DNA of 6,335 nt. It comes from Prevotellaceae bacterium. GTDB taxonomy: Bacteria > Bacteroidota > Bacteroidia > Bacteroidales > UBA932. Positions 6,193 to 6,335 of this stretch are shown here, in pieces. Both the position numbers and the translations under genes were made by a program. Where the stretch lies: contig JAIRLF010000220.1 in NCBI GenBank assembly GCA_031259655.1, forward strand, positions 1 through 6,335. Direction: 5' to 3'. Numbering within the stretch: the first letter of the stretch is position 1; each line of letters starts with the position of its first letter. The notes below the pieces were generated by a model. The model worked only from the letters and a program-made list of their open reading frames with translations, was not told where the DNA came from and searched no databases.

Positions 6193-6210
6193 TGAAAAAT
6201 AATTTTTTCA
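6193..6210 (+). terminator. AT-rich hairpin, weak terminator candidate after the MATE gene
   Basis: TGAAAAA (6193-6199) and TTTTTCA (6204-6210) pair perfectly around a 4-base loop, 55 bases past the MATE stop codon. The stem is almost all A-T and no clean T-run follows, so termination would be weak or depend on Rho. A second hairpin follows at 6222-6242. Confidence 0.28.
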
Positions 6211-6221
6211 TGTAATTTCAG

Positions 6222-6242
6222 ATTTCCTGACCTCAAGGAAAT
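6222..6242. repeat. Perfect 7-bp inverted repeat ATTTCCT / AGGAAAT
   Basis: ATTTCCT (6222-6228) and AGGAAAT (6236-6242) flank a 7-base spacer. The pair is seen directly. It may fold in RNA as a 3'-end structure together with the hairpin at 6193-6210, or be an operator for a gene to the right. There is no T-run on either strand. Confidence 0.3.
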
Positions 6243-6272
6243 AGGAGTGTCACCCAAAACGGGAAAAAAACC

Positions 6273-6289
6273 ATATTTGATACAAATAT
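6273..6289. repeat. Inverted repeat ATATTTG / CAAATAT near the right edge
   Basis: ATATTTG (6273-6279) and CAAATAT (6283-6289) are perfect 7-base arms around ATA. The left arm overlaps CATATTTG (6272-6279), one mismatch from the TAnnTTTG box, but no -33 box lies upstream at the right distance. It could be a regulated promoter for a gene beyond the edge. Nothing coding is seen from 6138 to 6335. Confidence 0.22.
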
Positions 6290-6335
6290 CAACATTAAAG
6301 CAAAGAAAAGACCAAAGTCAAATTAGAAGCAGGGA

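Noticed and set aside
1..6335. CRISPR array, tRNA or rRNA gene, insertion sequence with transposase, or a new multi-gene system.
   Set aside because: No regularly spaced direct repeats, no tRNA or rRNA sequence recognised and no transposase frame are seen; the five genes are ordinary families without a shared accessory theme.

Overview
The window looks like chromosome of a Bacteroidota (Bacteroidetes) bacterium, most likely of the order Bacteroidales. Three promoter boxes match the TAnnTTTG -7 element of that phylum's primary sigma factor. Gene starts lack Shine-Dalgarno sequences and are preceded by A/T-rich DNA. grpE and dnaJ form a pair without dnaK in the window. The one exported protein has a signal peptide whose predicted cut site is followed by Gln-Glu. 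Genes have moderate GC content and the gaps are AT-rich. The genus cannot be fixed from this sequence.

Layout from left to right. Bases 1-205 hold a leftward promoter for a gene outside the window, with a perfect 16-bp palindrome over its -33 element, and a weak terminator for the esterase. Bases 206-1069 (minus) encode an exported alpha/beta-hydrolase esterase. Bases 1070-1764 are a non-coding divergent region. It holds the esterase promoter, a roughly 137-bp element with inverted-repeat ends and internal hairpins, a REP-like hairpin, a run of ATTCT reiterations and the promoter of the next gene. Bases 1765-2844 (plus) encode a family 9 glycosyltransferase (heptosyltransferase type). Bases 2845-2994 hold a near-consensus sigma-54 -24/-12 promoter preceded by TGTCA repeats. 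Bases 2995-4728 are the grpE-dnaJ operon, with 12 bases between the genes. Bases 4800-6137 encode a MATE efflux transporter, with heptamer tandem repeats just upstream and across its stop codon. Bases 6138-6335 hold only AT-rich hairpins.

GrpE and DnaJ are the nucleotide-exchange factor and J-domain co-chaperone of DnaK, so the core of the window is a protein-folding operon. The glycosyltransferase (cell-envelope glycan assembly), the MATE pump (inner membrane) and the esterase (periplasm or outside) have no evident functional link to it. The genes are ordinary, and I found no defence, mobile-gene or biosynthetic system. The most interesting signals are regulatory or repeat-like: the sigma-54-type promoter on the chaperone operon, the palindrome over the leftward promoter, and the inverted-repeat element between the esterase and glycosyltransferase genes.
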